DNA of 64,000 bases. Origin: Hydrotalea sp. Lineage in GTDB: Bacteria > Bacteroidota > Bacteroidia > Chitinophagales > Chitinophagaceae. Below are positions 8,464 through 19,003 of this stretch, one piece after another. The stretch lies in NCBI GenBank assembly GCA_022402565.1, contig JAKRSC010000031.1:1-64000 (forward strand), in the 5' to 3' direction. Each line of letters opens with the position of its first letter. Within the stretch, counting starts at the first letter, position 1. The translations under genes and the position numbers were made by a program. Under the pieces are notes generated by a model. That model ran no database searches, was not told the DNA's origin, and saw only the letters and a list, made by a program, of their open reading frames with translations.

Positions 8464-9295
8464 TCTTAGTTGCAGAATAATAGGAAGTATTTAAATATGG
8501 ATTCTTCTGTTCTGCGGCTTCAATGATGCTGTAATCCGACAATATAATTGCCTTGTCTTTTTTCACACATACATCATGTTCAAAATGAACCGAAGGTTTT
8601 CCATCGATTGTTTTTACAGTCCAACCATCACTTTCGGTATACACTTCTTTTTTACCCATATTAATCATTGGCTCAATAGCCAACACTAAATTCTCTTTCA
8701 ACTTTGGTCCAGTACCACGTTTTCCATAATTGGGTACTTGTGGATCTTCATGCAAGCTTCTACCTAATCCATGACCCACTAACTCTCTCACCACACCATA
8801 TCCATGTTTCTTTTCTGTATGCGATTGAATGGCAAAAGAAATATCACCCACTCTGTTACCAGCCGTTGCTTTTTCAATACCTAGGTATAAGCTTTCTTTT
8901 GTAACACGAATGAGTTGAAGAGATGCTTCATCAACATTACCCATTGCAAATGTGTAAGCATGATCGCCATGCCATCCTTTCCAAATAACTCCCATATCTA
9001 TAGAAACAATATCGCCCTCTTTTATTGGAATATTATTGGGGAACCCGTGTACAACCACATCATTAACAGATGCGCAAATATTATGCGGATAACCATGGTA
9101 TTGATAGAAAGAAGGAATGGCACCTTTATCGCGTACAAACTGGTTACATAATGCATCTAATTGCATGGTTGTCATGCCCGGTTTTAAAACTGCAGCTACT
9201 TCAGCCAAGGTTTGGCTAACCAACATGGCAGCTTCTTTCATGAGCACCAATTCATCCTGTGTTTTTGATATCATCATACCATTCGGTCTAAACAT
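8456..9295 (-). CDS. map: Type I methionine aminopeptidase
   Basis: This enzyme removes the initiator Met from nascent proteins. The dimetal ligands are all present: D100, D111, H175, E208 and E239, with H83 in VVHGFPN and H182 at the active site. The N-terminus MFRPNGMMISKTQDEL offers alternative starts at Met7 or Met8. A C-terminal tail of about 20 residues (IIEAAEQKNPYLNTSYYS) extends past the usual end of the fold. The gene sits after secY, as in many spc operons, but a terminator-like hairpin lies between them. Confidence 0.95.
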   Translation of the reverse strand: MFRPNGMMISKTQDELVLMKEAAMLVSQTLAEVAAVLKPGMTTMQLDALCNQFVRDKGAIPSFYQYHGYPHNICASVNDVVVHGFPNNIPIKEGDIVSIDMGVIWKGWHGDHAYTFAMGNVDEASLQLIRVTKESLYLGIEKATAGNRVGDISFAIQSHTEKKHGYGVVRELVGHGLGRSLHEDPQVPNYGKRGTGPKLKENLVLAIEPMINMGKKEVYTESDGWTVKTIDGKPSVHFEHDVCVKKDKAIILSDYSIIEAAEQKNPYLNTSYYSATKNA

Positions 9296-9310
9296 CTGTT
9301 TCTAAAAAAT

Positions 9311-9338
9311 GAAACCTGTCGGTTATAAGCCGACAGGT
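9311..9338 (-). terminator. Hairpin between secY and map
   Basis: An 8-bp stem (9315-9322 CCTGTCGG with 9330-9337 CCGACAGG, 7-nt loop) is followed on the minus strand by TTTCATTTTTT. It probably ends part of the secY transcript before map. Confidence 0.65.
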
Positions 9339-9361
9339 CAAAATTATATATTTATGAGCCA

Positions 9362-10708
9362 TTAAATAGGAGACGAACCAACTGTTTGTCTTCCTTGAAC
9401 GCGACCACTTTTCATTAGGCCGTCGTACTGGCGCATTAATAAATAGGTTTCAATTTGCTGAAGCGTATCTAATACAACCCCAACCATAATGAGCAATGAA
9501 GTACCTCCAAAGAATGTACTAAACCCTTGCGTTACATCTAACCTTTGAGCAAACCCTGGTAAAATACCAACAAAAGCAAGCAGAATGGCGCCAGGAAGTG
9601 TGATTCTATCCATAACCGCCCCAATATAATCTGCAGTAGGCTGCCCAGGCTTCACACCGGGAATAAATCCATTGTTACGCTTAAGATCTTCTGAAATTTG
9701 CTTAGGGTTGAAAATAAGAGCAGTATACAAGAACGTAAAGCCAATAACCATAAACGCATATACAATCATGTACCATGTGTTACTGTGGTCATTAAATATT
9801 CTTACAATTCCTTGAGCGCTTTCAATATTAGTGAAAGAAATCAAGGTAGGTAAGAACATAATTGCTTGAGCAAAGATGATTGGCATTACACCAGCACTGT
9901 TTACCTTAACAGGTAAGAACTGACGTGCACCACCAAACTGACGATTACCAACAATTTGCTTAGCATAGTTTACAGGTATCTTTCTAACACCCTGTACCAA
10001 TAAAATTAATCCAAGGATGATCGCTATTAAGACAGCTATTTCAATTAAGAAAATTAATAACCCGCCACCAGCTCTTTCACTCTTAGCTGAAAATTCTTGG
10101 ATCAAAGATTGTGGCAAACGGGCCAAAATACCTACCATGATGATTATAGAAGTACCATTACCTAAACCCTTATCTTGAATTTTCTCACCCAACCACATTA
10201 CAAATAATGTACCTGCAGTTAAGATAACCACAGTTGAGAACCAGAAGTAAGGCTTATAAGAAGGTAAAATAGCTTCTGCATAACCAGGACTATTTAAATA
10301 CGCCACGTAAGCACCAGCTTGGAAAGCTGTAACAATTACAGTTAAGTATCTGGTCCACTGATTAATTTTCTTTCTTCCACTCTCACCTTCCTTTTGAATT
10401 TTTTGCAATTGAGGCACTAATATTGTCATCAACTGCATAAAGATGGAGGCAGAGATATAAGGCATAATACCCAAAGCAAGAATAGATGCTTGAGAAAAAG
10501 CGCCACCAGCAAATGCGTCAAAGAGTCCAAGCAACCCTTGGTTACTTGCGGCTTTCTGAGCATCTTCAATCATATTAGGATCTATACCTGGTAACACTAT
10601 ATGTGTACCGAGGCGATATGTTAAGACCAATGCAAGCGTAACAATAATTTTATCACGCAACTCCTCTATGGTCCAAATATTCCTGAAAGTTTGCAATAAT
10701 TTTTTCAC
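9362..10708 (-). CDS. secY: Protein translocase subunit SecY
   Basis: This 448-aa polytopic inner-membrane protein forms the channel of the Sec translocon, with ten expected transmembrane helices. Characteristic blocks include TYRLGTHIVLPGID near residue 35, the plug region GLLGLFDAFAGGAFSQASILALGIMPYISASI (read in two parts), WLGEKIQDKGLGNGTSIIIMVGI in helix 4-5, and PGVKPGQPTADYI near residue 350. It is the last conventional member of the spc cluster here. The upstream rplO-secY gap contains a strong terminator-like hairpin, so its expression may be attenuated or have its own promoter. Confidence 0.96.
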   Translation of the reverse strand: MKKLLQTFRNIWTIEELRDKIIVTLALVLTYRLGTHIVLPGIDPNMIEDAQKAASNQGLLGLFDAFAGGAFSQASILALGIMPYISASIFMQLMTILVPQLQKIQKEGESGRKKINQWTRYLTVIVTAFQAGAYVAYLNSPGYAEAILPSYKPYFWFSTVVILTAGTLFVMWLGEKIQDKGLGNGTSIIIMVGILARLPQSLIQEFSAKSERAGGGLLIFLIEIAVLIAIILGLILLVQGVRKIPVNYAKQIVGNRQFGGARQFLPVKVNSAGVMPIIFAQAIMFLPTLISFTNIESAQGIVRIFNDHSNTWYMIVYAFMVIGFTFLYTALIFNPKQISEDLKRNNGFIPGVKPGQPTADYIGAVMDRITLPGAILLAFVGILPGFAQRLDVTQGFSTFFGGTSLLIMVGVVLDTLQQIETYLLMRQYDGLMKSGRVQGRQTVGSSPI

Positions 10709-10741
10709 GGATGATTTTTATTATGGGGTTAGTGTTTAAGC

Positions 10742-10766
10742 AAAAAAGACGCATCGTTGATGCGTC
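10742..10766 (-). terminator. Terminator-like hairpin between rplO and secY
   Basis: A perfect 8-bp stem, GACGCATC (10748-10755) with GATGCGTC (10759-10766) and a 3-nt loop, is followed directly on the minus strand by six T (complement of 10742-10747). Its structure is a textbook intrinsic terminator, placed inside a ribosomal operon 33 bp before the secY start. Confidence 0.75.
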
Positions 10767-10783
10767 GGGCAAGATACAAGAAA

Positions 10784-11233
10784 TTATTTTACAATTTCAA
10801 CAGTTCCGCCAGCAGCTTCAATAGCTGCCTTTGCTTTTTCACTAACAGCATTCACCTTGAAAGTAAGCTTAGCCTTAATTTCACCGTTAGCCAATACTTT
10901 TACCAAATCAGTACGGTTAATTAAGCCGTTAATGTATAAGTTCTCAAGAGAAAATTCGGTAATACCATATTTCTCGCTAATAGCTTCGATCTGTCCAAGA
11001 TTAAATACTTTATAAGATACTCTTCCTGGATTTTTGAAACCACGCTTAGGAATACGACGCTGAATTGGCATTTGACCACCTTCATGCGCATTCTTACGCT
11101 GATAACCAGCACGGCTCTGACTACCTTTGTTACCTTTTGTTGAAGTACCACCTTTACCAGATGCTTCACCTCTACCTAAACGTTTTTCTTTTTTTACTGA
11201 ACCTTCCGCAGGTTTTAAATTGTGCAGTTTCAT
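10784..11233 (-). CDS. rplO: 50S ribosomal protein L15
   Basis: This 149-aa large-subunit protein has the typical Gly/Lys/Arg-rich N-terminal extension (RLGRGEASGKGGTSTKGNKGSQSR), which threads into 23S rRNA, followed by the globular domain ending in AAIEAAGGTVEIVK. It lies between rpmD and secY in the standard spc order. Confidence 0.96.
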   Translation of the reverse strand: MKLHNLKPAEGSVKKEKRLGRGEASGKGGTSTKGNKGSQSRAGYQRKNAHEGGQMPIQRRIPKRGFKNPGRVSYKVFNLGQIEAISEKYGITEFSLENLYINGLINRTDLVKVLANGEIKAKLTFKVNAVSEKAKAAIEAAGGTVEIVK

Positions 11234-11283
11234 ATTCGTATGATTTTGAACTTACGGGGAAATCGCCCCTCGCGTGTGTTATG

Positions 11284-11307
11284 AAAAATGCTAACCCAGA
11301 GGTTAGC
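11284..11307 (-). terminator. Hairpin between rpmD and rplO
   Basis: A 7-bp stem (11290-11296 GCTAACC with 11301-11307 GGTTAGC, loop CAGA) is followed on the minus strand by ATTTTT. It is a weaker terminator-like hairpin within the spc cluster. Confidence 0.5.
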
Positions 11308-11314
11308 AATAATT

Positions 11315-11497
11315 TTAAGCTAGTTCTTCTACTTTTACCAAGTGAGTTACCTTGTTGACCATCCCCAAAATTTGAGGTGTCGCTTCAACTTCTTTAGAAG
11401 AATTGGTTTTGTTTAAACCAAGAGCTTTTAAAGTAAGCTTTTGACGTTCAGGACGATCAATTGGACTTTTCACAAGAGTGATGCGAATCTTTTTCAT
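11315..11497 (-). CDS. rpmD: 50S ribosomal protein L30
   Basis: This 60-aa protein has the short bacterial L30 form: [26 protein letters not shown], then [18 protein letters not shown]. It lies between rpsE and rplO as expected. Confidence 0.95.
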   Translation of the reverse strand: MKKIRITLVKSPIDRPERQKLTLKALGLNKTNSSKEVEATPQILGMVNKVTHLVKVEELA

Positions 11498-11536
11498 ATC
11501 ATTATCTTTTTATGGATATTCTTCAGAATCGAATGA

Positions 11537-12058
11537 TTATCCGTTGAACACCTTAGTCAATTTGAGGTTTCTGTTTTTAGCTACTTCTACAGGCTCACGC
11601 AATAAGCTAAGCGCTTTAATAGTAGCTTTAACCACGTTATGTGGGTTAGCCGAACCGAGGCTTTTTGCAAGAACGTCGGTCACACCAGCGCTTTCCAACA
11701 CTGCACGCATGCTACCACCCGCAATTACACCCGCACCATGAGCAGCTGGCTTAATCAATACTTTTGCAGCACCGTCTTTAGCGAACTGATCGTGAGGAAT
11801 AGTACCATGCATAATTGGAACTTTTACCAAATTCTTCTTAGCATCTTCAATTCCTTTTGTAATAGCTTCCTGAACTTCTTTTGCTTTTCCTAAACCTTGA
11901 CCAACCACACCTTTTTCATTTCCTACAACAACAAGAGCAGAAAAGCTGAAAGTACGTCCACCTTTAGTCGTTTTCACAACACGGTTAATGGCAACTACTT
12001 TTTCCTTTAATTCCATGTCGGGACCACCCTTCACTTTATTTACACTTACTTTAGACAT
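11537..12058 (-). CDS. rpsE: 30S ribosomal protein S5
   Basis: This 173-aa protein has the double-stranded-RNA-binding-like N-terminal domain ([31 protein letters not shown]) and the C-terminal S5 domain with [21 protein letters not shown]. It contributes to decoding accuracy and to the mRNA entry site. Confidence 0.97.
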   Translation of the reverse strand: MSKVSVNKVKGGPDMELKEKVVAINRVVKTTKGGRTFSFSALVVVGNEKGVVGQGLGKAKEVQEAITKGIEDAKKNLVKVPIMHGTIPHDQFAKDGAAKVLIKPAAHGAGVIAGGSMRAVLESAGVTDVLAKSLGSANPHNVVKATIKALSLLREPVEVAKNRNLKLTKVFNG

Positions 12059-12087
12059 TGTATATCAATTACGATTTGCTGAATCTT

Positions 12088-12441
12088 TTAAAATTGTAAA
12101 CCACCTTCTCTAGCTCCGTCGGCTACTGCTTTTACACGGCCATGGTACAAGTTACCACCGCGATCAAACACAACTTGAGAGATACCAAGTTCAGAAGCTT
12201 TTCTAGCAATAGCTTGACCAACCAATTTAGCTTTTTCAACTTTTACTGCTGGCTGAGCTGCAATATCCTTATCACGAGAAGATGCTGCTGCTAAAGTAAC
12301 TCCATTGTTATCGTCGATCAGCTGAGCGTAAATTTCCAAATTGCTGCGGAATACGCTAAGGCGAGGTTTTGCTGCAGTACCAGCCACCTTTTTACGGATG
12401 CGGTATCTGATTTTTTGCCTTTGAACTAATTTGCTATTCAT
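12088..12441 (-). CDS. rplR: 50S ribosomal protein L18
   Basis: This 117-aa 5S-rRNA-binding protein has the basic N-terminus [27 protein letters not shown] and the conserved end [27 protein letters not shown] 7-bp hairpin (12457-12477) lies in the 52-bp gap between rplF and rplR. Confidence 0.97.
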   Translation of the reverse strand: MNSKLVQRQKIRYRIRKKVAGTAAKPRLSVFRSNLEIYAQLIDDNNGVTLAAASSRDKDIAAQPAVKVEKAKLVGQAIARKASELGISQVVFDRGGNLYHGRVKAVADGAREGGLQF

Positions 12442-12493
12442 ACATTTTTATTTAAAGCTTCCGATTCTGCCGGAAGCCGGTTTCAATCAATGT

Positions 12494-13048
12494 TTATTTA
12501 CCTGCTGCCTTACCAGCTTTTCTTCTCAATACTTCACCAGCATACTTCACACCCTTACCCTTGTATGGTTCAGGCTTACGTAAGCTTCTTAATTTAGCAG
12601 CCACCTGACCAATCAATTGCTTGTCTATGCCTTCTAAAAGAATTTTAGGGTTTTGACCTTTTTCAGTTACGGTAGCAACTTTTAATTCACTTGGAATTTC
12701 GAAGATGATATTGTGAGAATAACCAAGAGCTAAATCAAGGGTGTTACCAGTATTAGCGGCTTTAAAACCCACACCCACTAGTTCCATTTCTTTTTTGAAC
12801 CCATCAGTTACACCTACCACCATGTTAGAAATCAATGCACGGAATAATCCGTGTAATGCACGGTGTCTGATTTGATCTGTAGGGCGACCAACAGTTAGTT
12901 GACCATCCTTTATTTCAATCAAAATATCGCGGTCAATTGATTCAGTGAGTTCACCTTTTGGACCTTTTACTTTAACCACGTTAGCAGCATCCACTGTAAT
13001 TGTTACTCCAGCTGGAATTGCGATGGGTTTTTTACCTACACGAGACAT
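12494..13048 (-). CDS. rplF: 50S ribosomal protein L6
   Basis: This 184-aa protein consists of two similar L6 domains. It begins SRVGKKPIAIPAGV and has the conserved C-terminal block EPYKGKGVKYAGEVLRRKAGK, which contacts 23S rRNA near the factor-binding region. Confidence 0.97.
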   Translation of the reverse strand: MSRVGKKPIAIPAGVTITVDAANVVKVKGPKGELTESIDRDILIEIKDGQLTVGRPTDQIRHRALHGLFRALISNMVVGVTDGFKKEMELVGVGFKAANTGNTLDLALGYSHNIIFEIPSELKVATVTEKGQNPKILLEGIDKQLIGQVAAKLRSLRKPEPYKGKGVKYAGEVLRRKAGKAAGK

Positions 13049-13116
13049 AGTTTTTTATTTTTTTGCCAGCCGTGTTCAGCCATGTGTAGAAGGCTTAATA
13101 AACAGCTGAGGTTAAT

Positions 13117-13515
13117 TTAACTGATATAACAAAGTACTTCTCCGCCTACATTCTGAGCTTTTGCTTGCTTGTCTGTCATAACTCCTTTTGAAGTACTTAA
13201 GATAGCAATACCCAAGCCATTGATAACACGCTTGAAGTCAGCAGGCTTAGCATAATGACGAAGACCTGGACGGCTCACACGCTCCATAGAACGAATGGCT
13301 GGCTGACGAGATGCAGCATCATATTTTAAGGCTATTTTGATAATACCTTGTTTGTTGTTGTCTTCAAATTTGTACTTCAGAATATATCCTTGATCGTACA
13401 GGATTTCTGTCATACGCTTTTTGAGGTTAGACGCAGGAATTTCAACCATTCTGTGTCCGGCCATCTGGGCGTTACGAATTCGAGTTAAAAAGTCTGCAAT
13501 AGGATCAGTTACCAT
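13117..13515 (-). CDS. rpsH: 30S ribosomal protein S8
   Basis: This 132-aa protein begins DPIADFLTRIRNAQMAGH and ends with STSKGVMTDKQAKAQNVGGEVLCYIS, the C-terminal 16S rRNA-binding domain. In E. coli S8 is the translational repressor of the spc operon. No equivalent mRNA mimic could be identified by eye here. Confidence 0.97.
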   Translation of the reverse strand: MVTDPIADFLTRIRNAQMAGHRMVEIPASNLKKRMTEILYDQGYILKYKFEDNNKQGIIKIALKYDAASRQPAIRSMERVSRPGLRHYAKPADFKRVINGLGIAILSTSKGVMTDKQAKAQNVGGEVLCYIS

Positions 13516-13584
13516 TGTATTGTGAATTATTCAGTTCTTAATGTTGTTTCTATTCATCCCGAAAGCGGGAAGTTATAGTTGGAA

Positions 13585-13854
13585 TTACCAGCTGGCTTTC
13601 TTTACGCCCGGAATTTTACCATTCAATGCCATGTCGCGGAACACAACACGAGATACTCCGAAAAAGCGCATGTAGCCTTTTGGACGACCAGTCAGCTGAC
13701 AGCGGTTTTTAAGACGAACGGGAGAACCATTCTTTGGTAATGCATCTAGAGCAGCATAGTCACCTGCAGCCTTTAAAGCAGCACGCTTTTCTGCTTGCTT
13801 AGCTACCATTTTCTCACGCTTCTTTTGTCTGGCGATAATCGATTTCTTTGCCAT
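13585..13854 (-). CDS. rpsN: 30S ribosomal protein S14, zinc-free form
   Basis: This 89-aa protein is of the long, zinc-independent type: the region of a zinc ribbon has a single Cys in [23 protein letters not shown]. The C-terminus [12 protein letters not shown] is standard. It sits between rplE and rpsH. Confidence 0.96.
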   Translation of the reverse strand: MAKKSIIARQKKREKMVAKQAEKRAALKAAGDYAALDALPKNGSPVRLKNRCQLTGRPKGYMRFFGVSRVVFRDMALNGKIPGVKKASW

Positions 13855-13900
13855 GTGTTATTTCTATTTCTTGGTTATATCAACTTTCCTTTCGTAGGAA

Positions 13901-14476
13901 TTAGTTGTTATCTTTTTTGGTGTTTTTGAAAGGCATTCCTAACTCTTTCAATAGTTCGTAAGCTTCTTCGTTGGTTTGTGCGGTAGTTACGAAAGTGATA
14001 TCAAGACCAGTGATCTTGTTTACTTTATCAATATCAATTTCAGGGAAAATGATTTGTTCAGTAACACCCAATGTATAGTTACCACGACCGTCAAATGCTT
14101 TATCACTAATTCCTTTGAAGTCACGTACACGAGGAAGTGCAACAGATACCAAACGATCTAGGAATTCATACATCTTTTCGCCACGCAAAGTAACACGTGC
14201 ACCAATTGGCATCCCCTTACGCAACTTAAAGTTTGAAATGTCTTTCTTAGATAAAGTTGGTACAGCCTTCTGACCAGTGATGTTTGTTAGTTCATCAATA
14301 GCAATGTCAACCAATTTCTTGTCGTTAACAGCACCATTCACACCACGGTTGATACAGATTTTGTCCAACTTAGGCGCTTGCATAATTGTTTTATATGCAA
14401 ACTTTTTCATCAATGCAGGTATAACTTCCTTTTGGTATTTATCCTGCAATCTCGGAGTATATTTTACTGTGCTCAT
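13901..14476 (-). CDS. rplE: 50S ribosomal protein L5
   Basis: This 191-aa 5S-rRNA-binding protein has [19 protein letters not shown] at the N-terminus, KICINRGVN, and the conserved [19 protein letters not shown] block. Only 2 bp separate it from rplX, so the two are translationally close. Confidence 0.97.
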   Translation of the reverse strand: MSTVKYTPRLQDKYQKEVIPALMKKFAYKTIMQAPKLDKICINRGVNGAVNDKKLVDIAIDELTNITGQKAVPTLSKKDISNFKLRKGMPIGARVTLRGEKMYEFLDRLVSVALPRVRDFKGISDKAFDGRGNYTLGVTEQIIFPEIDIDKVNKITGLDITFVTTAQTNEEAYELLKELGMPFKNTKKDNN

Positions 14477-14478
14477 GA

Positions 14479-14814
14479 TTATATTGCCTCCCCGGATTTT
14501 TTAGATACACGAATCAGTTTACCGTTTTCACGAGTACGCTTTACTTTAGCAGGACCACCTGTTTTTGCATCCCACAACATAACGTTGCTGATAGCAATAG
14601 GTGCTTCTACTTTTACAATACCACCTTTGGTGTTTTGTGCAGAAGGCTTAGTATGCTTTGTTACAATGTTTACACCCTCTACAATTACTTTGGCCTTGTC
14701 AACAATAACTTCAAGCACCTTACGGGGTTTCTTCAAATCCTTATCATCACCAGCAATAACAACTACGTTGTCGCCTTTTTTGATGTTGAATTTGGGTTTA
14801 AATCTGTTGCTCAT
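14479..14814 (-). CDS. rplX: 50S ribosomal protein L24
   Basis: This 111-aa protein has a KOW motif ([25 protein letters not shown]) and the following [17 protein letters not shown] block. It is an early assembly initiator of the large subunit. Confidence 0.96.
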   Translation of the reverse strand: MSNRFKPKFNIKKGDNVVVIAGDDKDLKKPRKVLEVIVDKAKVIVEGVNIVTKHTKPSAQNTKGGIVKVEAPIAISNVMLWDAKTGGPAKVKRTRENGKLIRVSKKSGEAI

Positions 14815-14873
14815 TTTTTTCGCTTTATGCTTTACGCCGATTCAGTCGGCTTAACTTATTTGATCCTTGAGAA

Positions 14874-15242
14874 TTACAATACTTCAGGAGCTAATGAAAT
14901 AATTTTCATATAACCCTTATCACGCAATTCTCTGGCAACTGGTCCGAAAATACGCGTTCCACGAGGTTCGTCTGCGTTGTTTAGCAAAACCACTGCATTG
15001 TCATCGAAGCGGATATAAGATCCATCTTTACGACGAAGCTTATTGGTAGTGCGTACAATAACTGCTTTTGAAACAGTACCTTTTTTTACACCACCAGAAG
15101 GAAGGGCATCCTTCACTGTTACGACAATCTTGTCGCCAATCTTGGCATAGTCCTGGCCACTGTTTCCGAGTACGCGGATACAAAGTACCTCTTTGGCACC
15201 ACTGTTATCGGCAACATTCAGTCTGCTTTCTTGCTGTATCAT
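14874..15242 (-). CDS. rplN: 50S ribosomal protein L14
   Basis: This 122-aa protein begins [19 protein letters not shown] and has the conserved [21 protein letters not shown] end. It lies between rpsQ and rplX, the normal position. Confidence 0.97.
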   Translation of the reverse strand: MIQQESRLNVADNSGAKEVLCIRVLGNSGQDYAKIGDKIVVTVKDALPSGGVKKGTVSKAVIVRTTNKLRRKDGSYIRFDDNAVVLLNNADEPRGTRIFGPVARELRDKGYMKIISLAPEVL

Positions 15243-15324
15243 TTTAGCCTCCCAATCCCCTTTTTACAGAGGGATTTAAAATTGGTTTTATAATCTTTAT
15301 TCAACTCCCTTTTAGGAAGTTCTA

Positions 15325-15582
15325 TTACTTAGCTTTTTCTACAATCTCAACCAGTCTCCAACGCTTGGTCTTGCTGAGTGGACGAGTTTCCATGATTCTT
15401 ACTACATCACCAACACCACACTCTTGCTTTTCATCGTGTGCATGGAACTTAGTAGTTTTCTTCACGAACTTTCCATAGATAGGGTGCTTTACTTTTCTTT
15501 CTACGGCTACGGTGATGGTTTTGGTCATCTTGTCGCTTGTAACCACCCCTATCCTTGTTTTACGCAAATTTCTTTCCGCCAT
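15325..15582 (-). CDS. rpsQ: 30S ribosomal protein S17
   Basis: This 85-aa OB-fold protein has [19 protein letters not shown] and [20 protein letters not shown], and binds 16S rRNA early in assembly. Confidence 0.97.
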   Translation of the reverse strand: MAERNLRKTRIGVVTSDKMTKTITVAVERKVKHPIYGKFVKKTTKFHAHDEKQECGVGDVVRIMETRPLSKTKRWRLVEIVEKAK

Positions 15583-15599
15583 TGTTTACTTTTTATGGA

Positions 15600-15809
15600 T
15601 TAGATACCCAGTTCTTTTTTTCTCAGCTGTGTTTTCAACCTTGCGATTTCCCTGCGCAATCCACGAATGGATACTGGGTTCTCCAAAGGTGAAATGGCAT
15701 GTGCAAACTCCAGTTTCTTCAAACGAAGTTGGTCTTCCTGAATGCGAACTTTTAGGTCCTCTATGTTCAGGTCTTTAATGCTGTTGTTATAATCTTGCTT
15801 CTTAGCCAT
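15600..15809 (-). CDS. rpmC: 50S ribosomal protein L29
   Basis: This 69-aa two-helix protein has KDLNIEDLKVRIQEDQLRLKKLEFAHA and the L29 signature LRREIARLKTQLRKKE. It lies near the polypeptide exit tunnel. Confidence 0.96.
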   Translation of the reverse strand: MAKKQDYNNSIKDLNIEDLKVRIQEDQLRLKKLEFAHAISPLENPVSIRGLRREIARLKTQLRKKELGI

Positions 15810-15824
15810 TGCAAATTGGTTTTA

Positions 15825-16244
15825 TCAATTTTGTAAGTCTCTCCTTACTACAAATTTTGTTTTGATTGGGAGTTTTTGTGCAGCCAAACTCATAGCGTGT
15901 TGAGCTACATCCATTGGAACACCGTCGGCTTCAAAAATGATTCTTCCGGGTTCAACAACAGCTGCCCAATATTCGGGGTTACCTTTACCCTTACCCATAC
16001 GCACTTCAGCTGGCTTTTTAGTAATTGGTTTATCAGGGAATATTCTGATCCACACATTACCCTCCCTCTTCATAGCACGCGTCATTGCCTGACGAGCAGC
16101 TTCAATCTGACGGTTAGTCAGCCAGATAGGTTCCATTGCCTTCAATGCATAGCTTCCGAAGGAAATGGTTGTACCGCGCTTGGCCACTTCTCTAATGCGA
16201 CCTTTCTGGGCTTTTCTATGTTTTGTTCTTTTTGGCTGTAACAT
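15825..16244 (-). CDS. rplP: 50S ribosomal protein L16
   Basis: This 139-aa protein begins [19 protein letters not shown], contains [29 protein letters not shown], and has the [19 protein letters not shown] block. It supports the peptidyl transferase centre and A-site tRNA. Confidence 0.97.
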   Translation of the reverse strand: MLQPKRTKHRKAQKGRIREVAKRGTTISFGSYALKAMEPIWLTNRQIEAARQAMTRAMKREGNVWIRIFPDKPITKKPAEVRMGKGKGNPEYWAAVVEPGRIIFEADGVPMDVAQHAMSLAAQKLPIKTKFVVRRDLQN

Positions 16245-16286
16245 CTTAGTTAGTTTGTCAATTCAACAATGAAAATTAGCTCCTGC

Positions 16287-17054
16287 TTACCCTCTTCTTT
16301 CTCTTCCTCCACCACGTCTTTCACCACCACGAGGTTCACGCATTCCCTGTCCTTCTCTTCTGTCTCCACCTCTTCTCTGATCACCTTCTTTTCCTGATGT
16401 GAAGTTTGGATTCAAGTCACGCTTTGTAAGAACTTCTCCTTTACAAATCCATACTTTAATACCAATTTTACCGTAAACAGTTAGCGCATGTACGTTTGCG
16501 TAGTCAATATCCATACGGAATGTATGCAAAGGAACACGACCTTGTTTAAGTTCTTCACTACGTGCAATTTCAGCACCGCCTAAACGTCCGCTTACTTTCA
16601 CTTTAATTCCTTCTGCACCCATTCTGAGAGCTGAAGCAATTGCCATTTTAATAGCACGCTTGTAGTTAATACGGTTTTCAATTTGACGAGCAATGGTATC
16701 ACCAACAATCATGGCATCCAATTCAGGACGACGGATTTCCATGATATTGATTTGAACATCATCTTTTCCAGTTAGCTTCTTCAGCTCTTCTTTAATACGG
16801 TCTACCTCTCCACCACCTTTACCGATGATAATACCAGGTTTGCTAGTGTGAATGGTAACAATAAGTTTACCTAATGTGCGCTCAATAACAATTTTGGAAA
16901 TTCCGCCTTTGTTGATACGAGCATTGAGGTAATTACGGATTTTGTCGTCTTCAATTAACTTAACGGCGAAATCTTTTTTACCAGCGTACCAGTTACTTTC
17001 CCAGCCGCGGATGATACCTAACCTGTTACCAATCGGATTTGCTTTCTGACCCAT
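16287..17054 (-). CDS. rpsC: 30S ribosomal protein S3 with RG-rich tail
   Basis: This 255-aa protein has an N-terminal KH domain (GxxG in [19 protein letters not shown], near residues 74-92) and the C-terminal S3 domain ending in VWICKGEVL. After about residue 220 an Arg/Gly-rich, probably disordered tail ([19 protein letters not shown]) follows. Similar tails occur in other Bacteroidota S3 proteins; its role is unknown to me. Confidence 0.97.
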   Translation of the reverse strand: MGQKANPIGNRLGIIRGWESNWYAGKKDFAVKLIEDDKIRNYLNARINKGGISKIVIERTLGKLIVTIHTSKPGIIIGKGGGEVDRIKEELKKLTGKDDVQINIMEIRRPELDAMIVGDTIARQIENRINYKRAIKMAIASALRMGAEGIKVKVSGRLGGAEIARSEELKQGRVPLHTFRMDIDYANVHALTVYGKIGIKVWICKGEVLTKRDLNPNFTSGKEGDQRRGGDRREGQGMREPRGGERRGGGRERRG

Positions 17055-17064
17055 ATGAAGGTTT

Positions 17065-17412
17065 TCAATTAGTTTTAGAATCTACAATTATTGTTACATG
17101 GTTGCTGCGCTTACGAATCTTGTAACCACGACCCTGAGGTGCCGGACGCATTCTTTTCAAAATACGACCACCATCTACAAAAATGGTTTTTACAACTAAA
17201 CCACTATCGGCTGCACTCATGCCTTCGTTTTTCTGCTCCCAGTTGTTGATGGCACTCTTTAATAGCTTTGCCAAAGGAGTTGCGTTGTGCTGAGGGTGAT
17301 GCTCTAAAATAGCTAGAGCTTTTTCAACCTCCATACCACGAATCACATCAGCCAACAAACGCATTTTGCGCGGGCCTGTGGGGTAATTTTTCAATTTAGC
17401 TACTGCTTCCAT
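17065..17412 (-). CDS. rplV: 50S ribosomal protein L22
   Basis: This 115-aa protein has the conserved [22 protein letters not shown] start and the loop [20 protein letters not shown], which lines the exit tunnel. It is 10 bp from rpsC. Confidence 0.97.
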   Translation of the reverse strand: MEAVAKLKNYPTGPRKMRLLADVIRGMEVEKALAILEHHPQHNATPLAKLLKSAINNWEQKNEGMSAADSGLVVKTIFVDGGRILKRMRPAPQGRGYKIRKRSNHVTIIVDSKTN

Positions 17413-17452
17413 TGTATATTAAATTTCTTAAATCGTCCTAATTAGGTTTTCT

Positions 17453-17719
17453 TTATTTGCTTCCAGAATGTCCTTTGAAGTTGCGGGTTGGGGCAAATTC
17501 GCCCAATTTATGTCCCACCATAAATTCAGTTACATAAACTGGAATAAATTTATTTCCATTGTGAACTGCAAATGTGTGTCCTACGAAATCTGGAGTAATT
17601 GTTGATCTTCTGCTCCAAGTTTTAATTACACCCTTCTTTGCACTTCCGTCGTTGATTGCTACAACTTTCTTTTCAAGTTTCGCATCTACGTAAGGTCCTT
17701 TTTTAATTGAACGAGCCAT
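17453..17719 (-). CDS. rpsS: 30S ribosomal protein S19
   Basis: This 88-aa protein begins [18 protein letters not shown], contains [24 protein letters not shown], and ends [13 protein letters not shown], the usual complete form. A CTGAGA/TCTCAG hairpin lies in the gap between rplB and rpsS (17744-17759). Confidence 0.97.
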   Translation of the reverse strand: MARSIKKGPYVDAKLEKKVVAINDGSAKKGVIKTWSRRSTITPDFVGHTFAVHNGNKFIPVYVTEFMVGHKLGEFAPTRNFKGHSGSK

Positions 17720-17777
17720 ATTCTGTTTTTAGTTGTTGATTTTCTGAGATTCCTCTCAGACATTTTAACAATGCTGT

Positions 17778-18617
<840 letters not shown>

Positions 18618-18675
18618 AGTGATATACTTTTTATGAACTGATTTTCGGCTAGTTCAAGCCATATTTAGTTATCTA

Positions 18676-18975
18676 TTAAATGTTAGCGTATAAATCAATG
18701 CTTTCACCTTCAGCAACTGTTACCATTGCTTTTTTGTAAGCACCCTTCATACCAGTTAAGAAACCTGACTTAGTAAAGCGTGACTTTACCTTTCCTGGAA
18801 CTACAGAAGTGTTTACATCCACTACTGTTACACCATAAAATGTTTCAACCGCTTTTTTGATTTCTAACTTGTTTGCTTTCCTGTCTACACGGAATGCATA
18901 TCTTCTCAACTTCTCCTGCTGGGCATTTGCCTTTTCAGTCAAAATCGGCTTGATTAAAATTTCATTTGGTCTCAT
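18676..18975 (-). CDS. rplW: 50S ribosomal protein L23
   Basis: This 99-aa protein has IKPILTEKANAQQEKLRRYAFRVDR and KLEIKKAVETFYGVTVVDVN. It is a docking site for trigger factor and SRP at the tunnel exit. Confidence 0.96.
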   Translation of the reverse strand: MRPNEILIKPILTEKANAQQEKLRRYAFRVDRKANKLEIKKAVETFYGVTVVDVNTSVVPGKVKSRFTKSGFLTGMKGAYKKAMVTVAEGESIDLYANI

Positions 18976-19003
18976 GATTCAAAGAGTTTTGAAACGTTAT
19001 TGA

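Noticed and set aside
11065-11358. Several 60-120 aa plus-strand frames within ribosomal protein genes
   Set aside because: They are antisense to clearly identified ribosomal proteins and have no protein-like features of their own.
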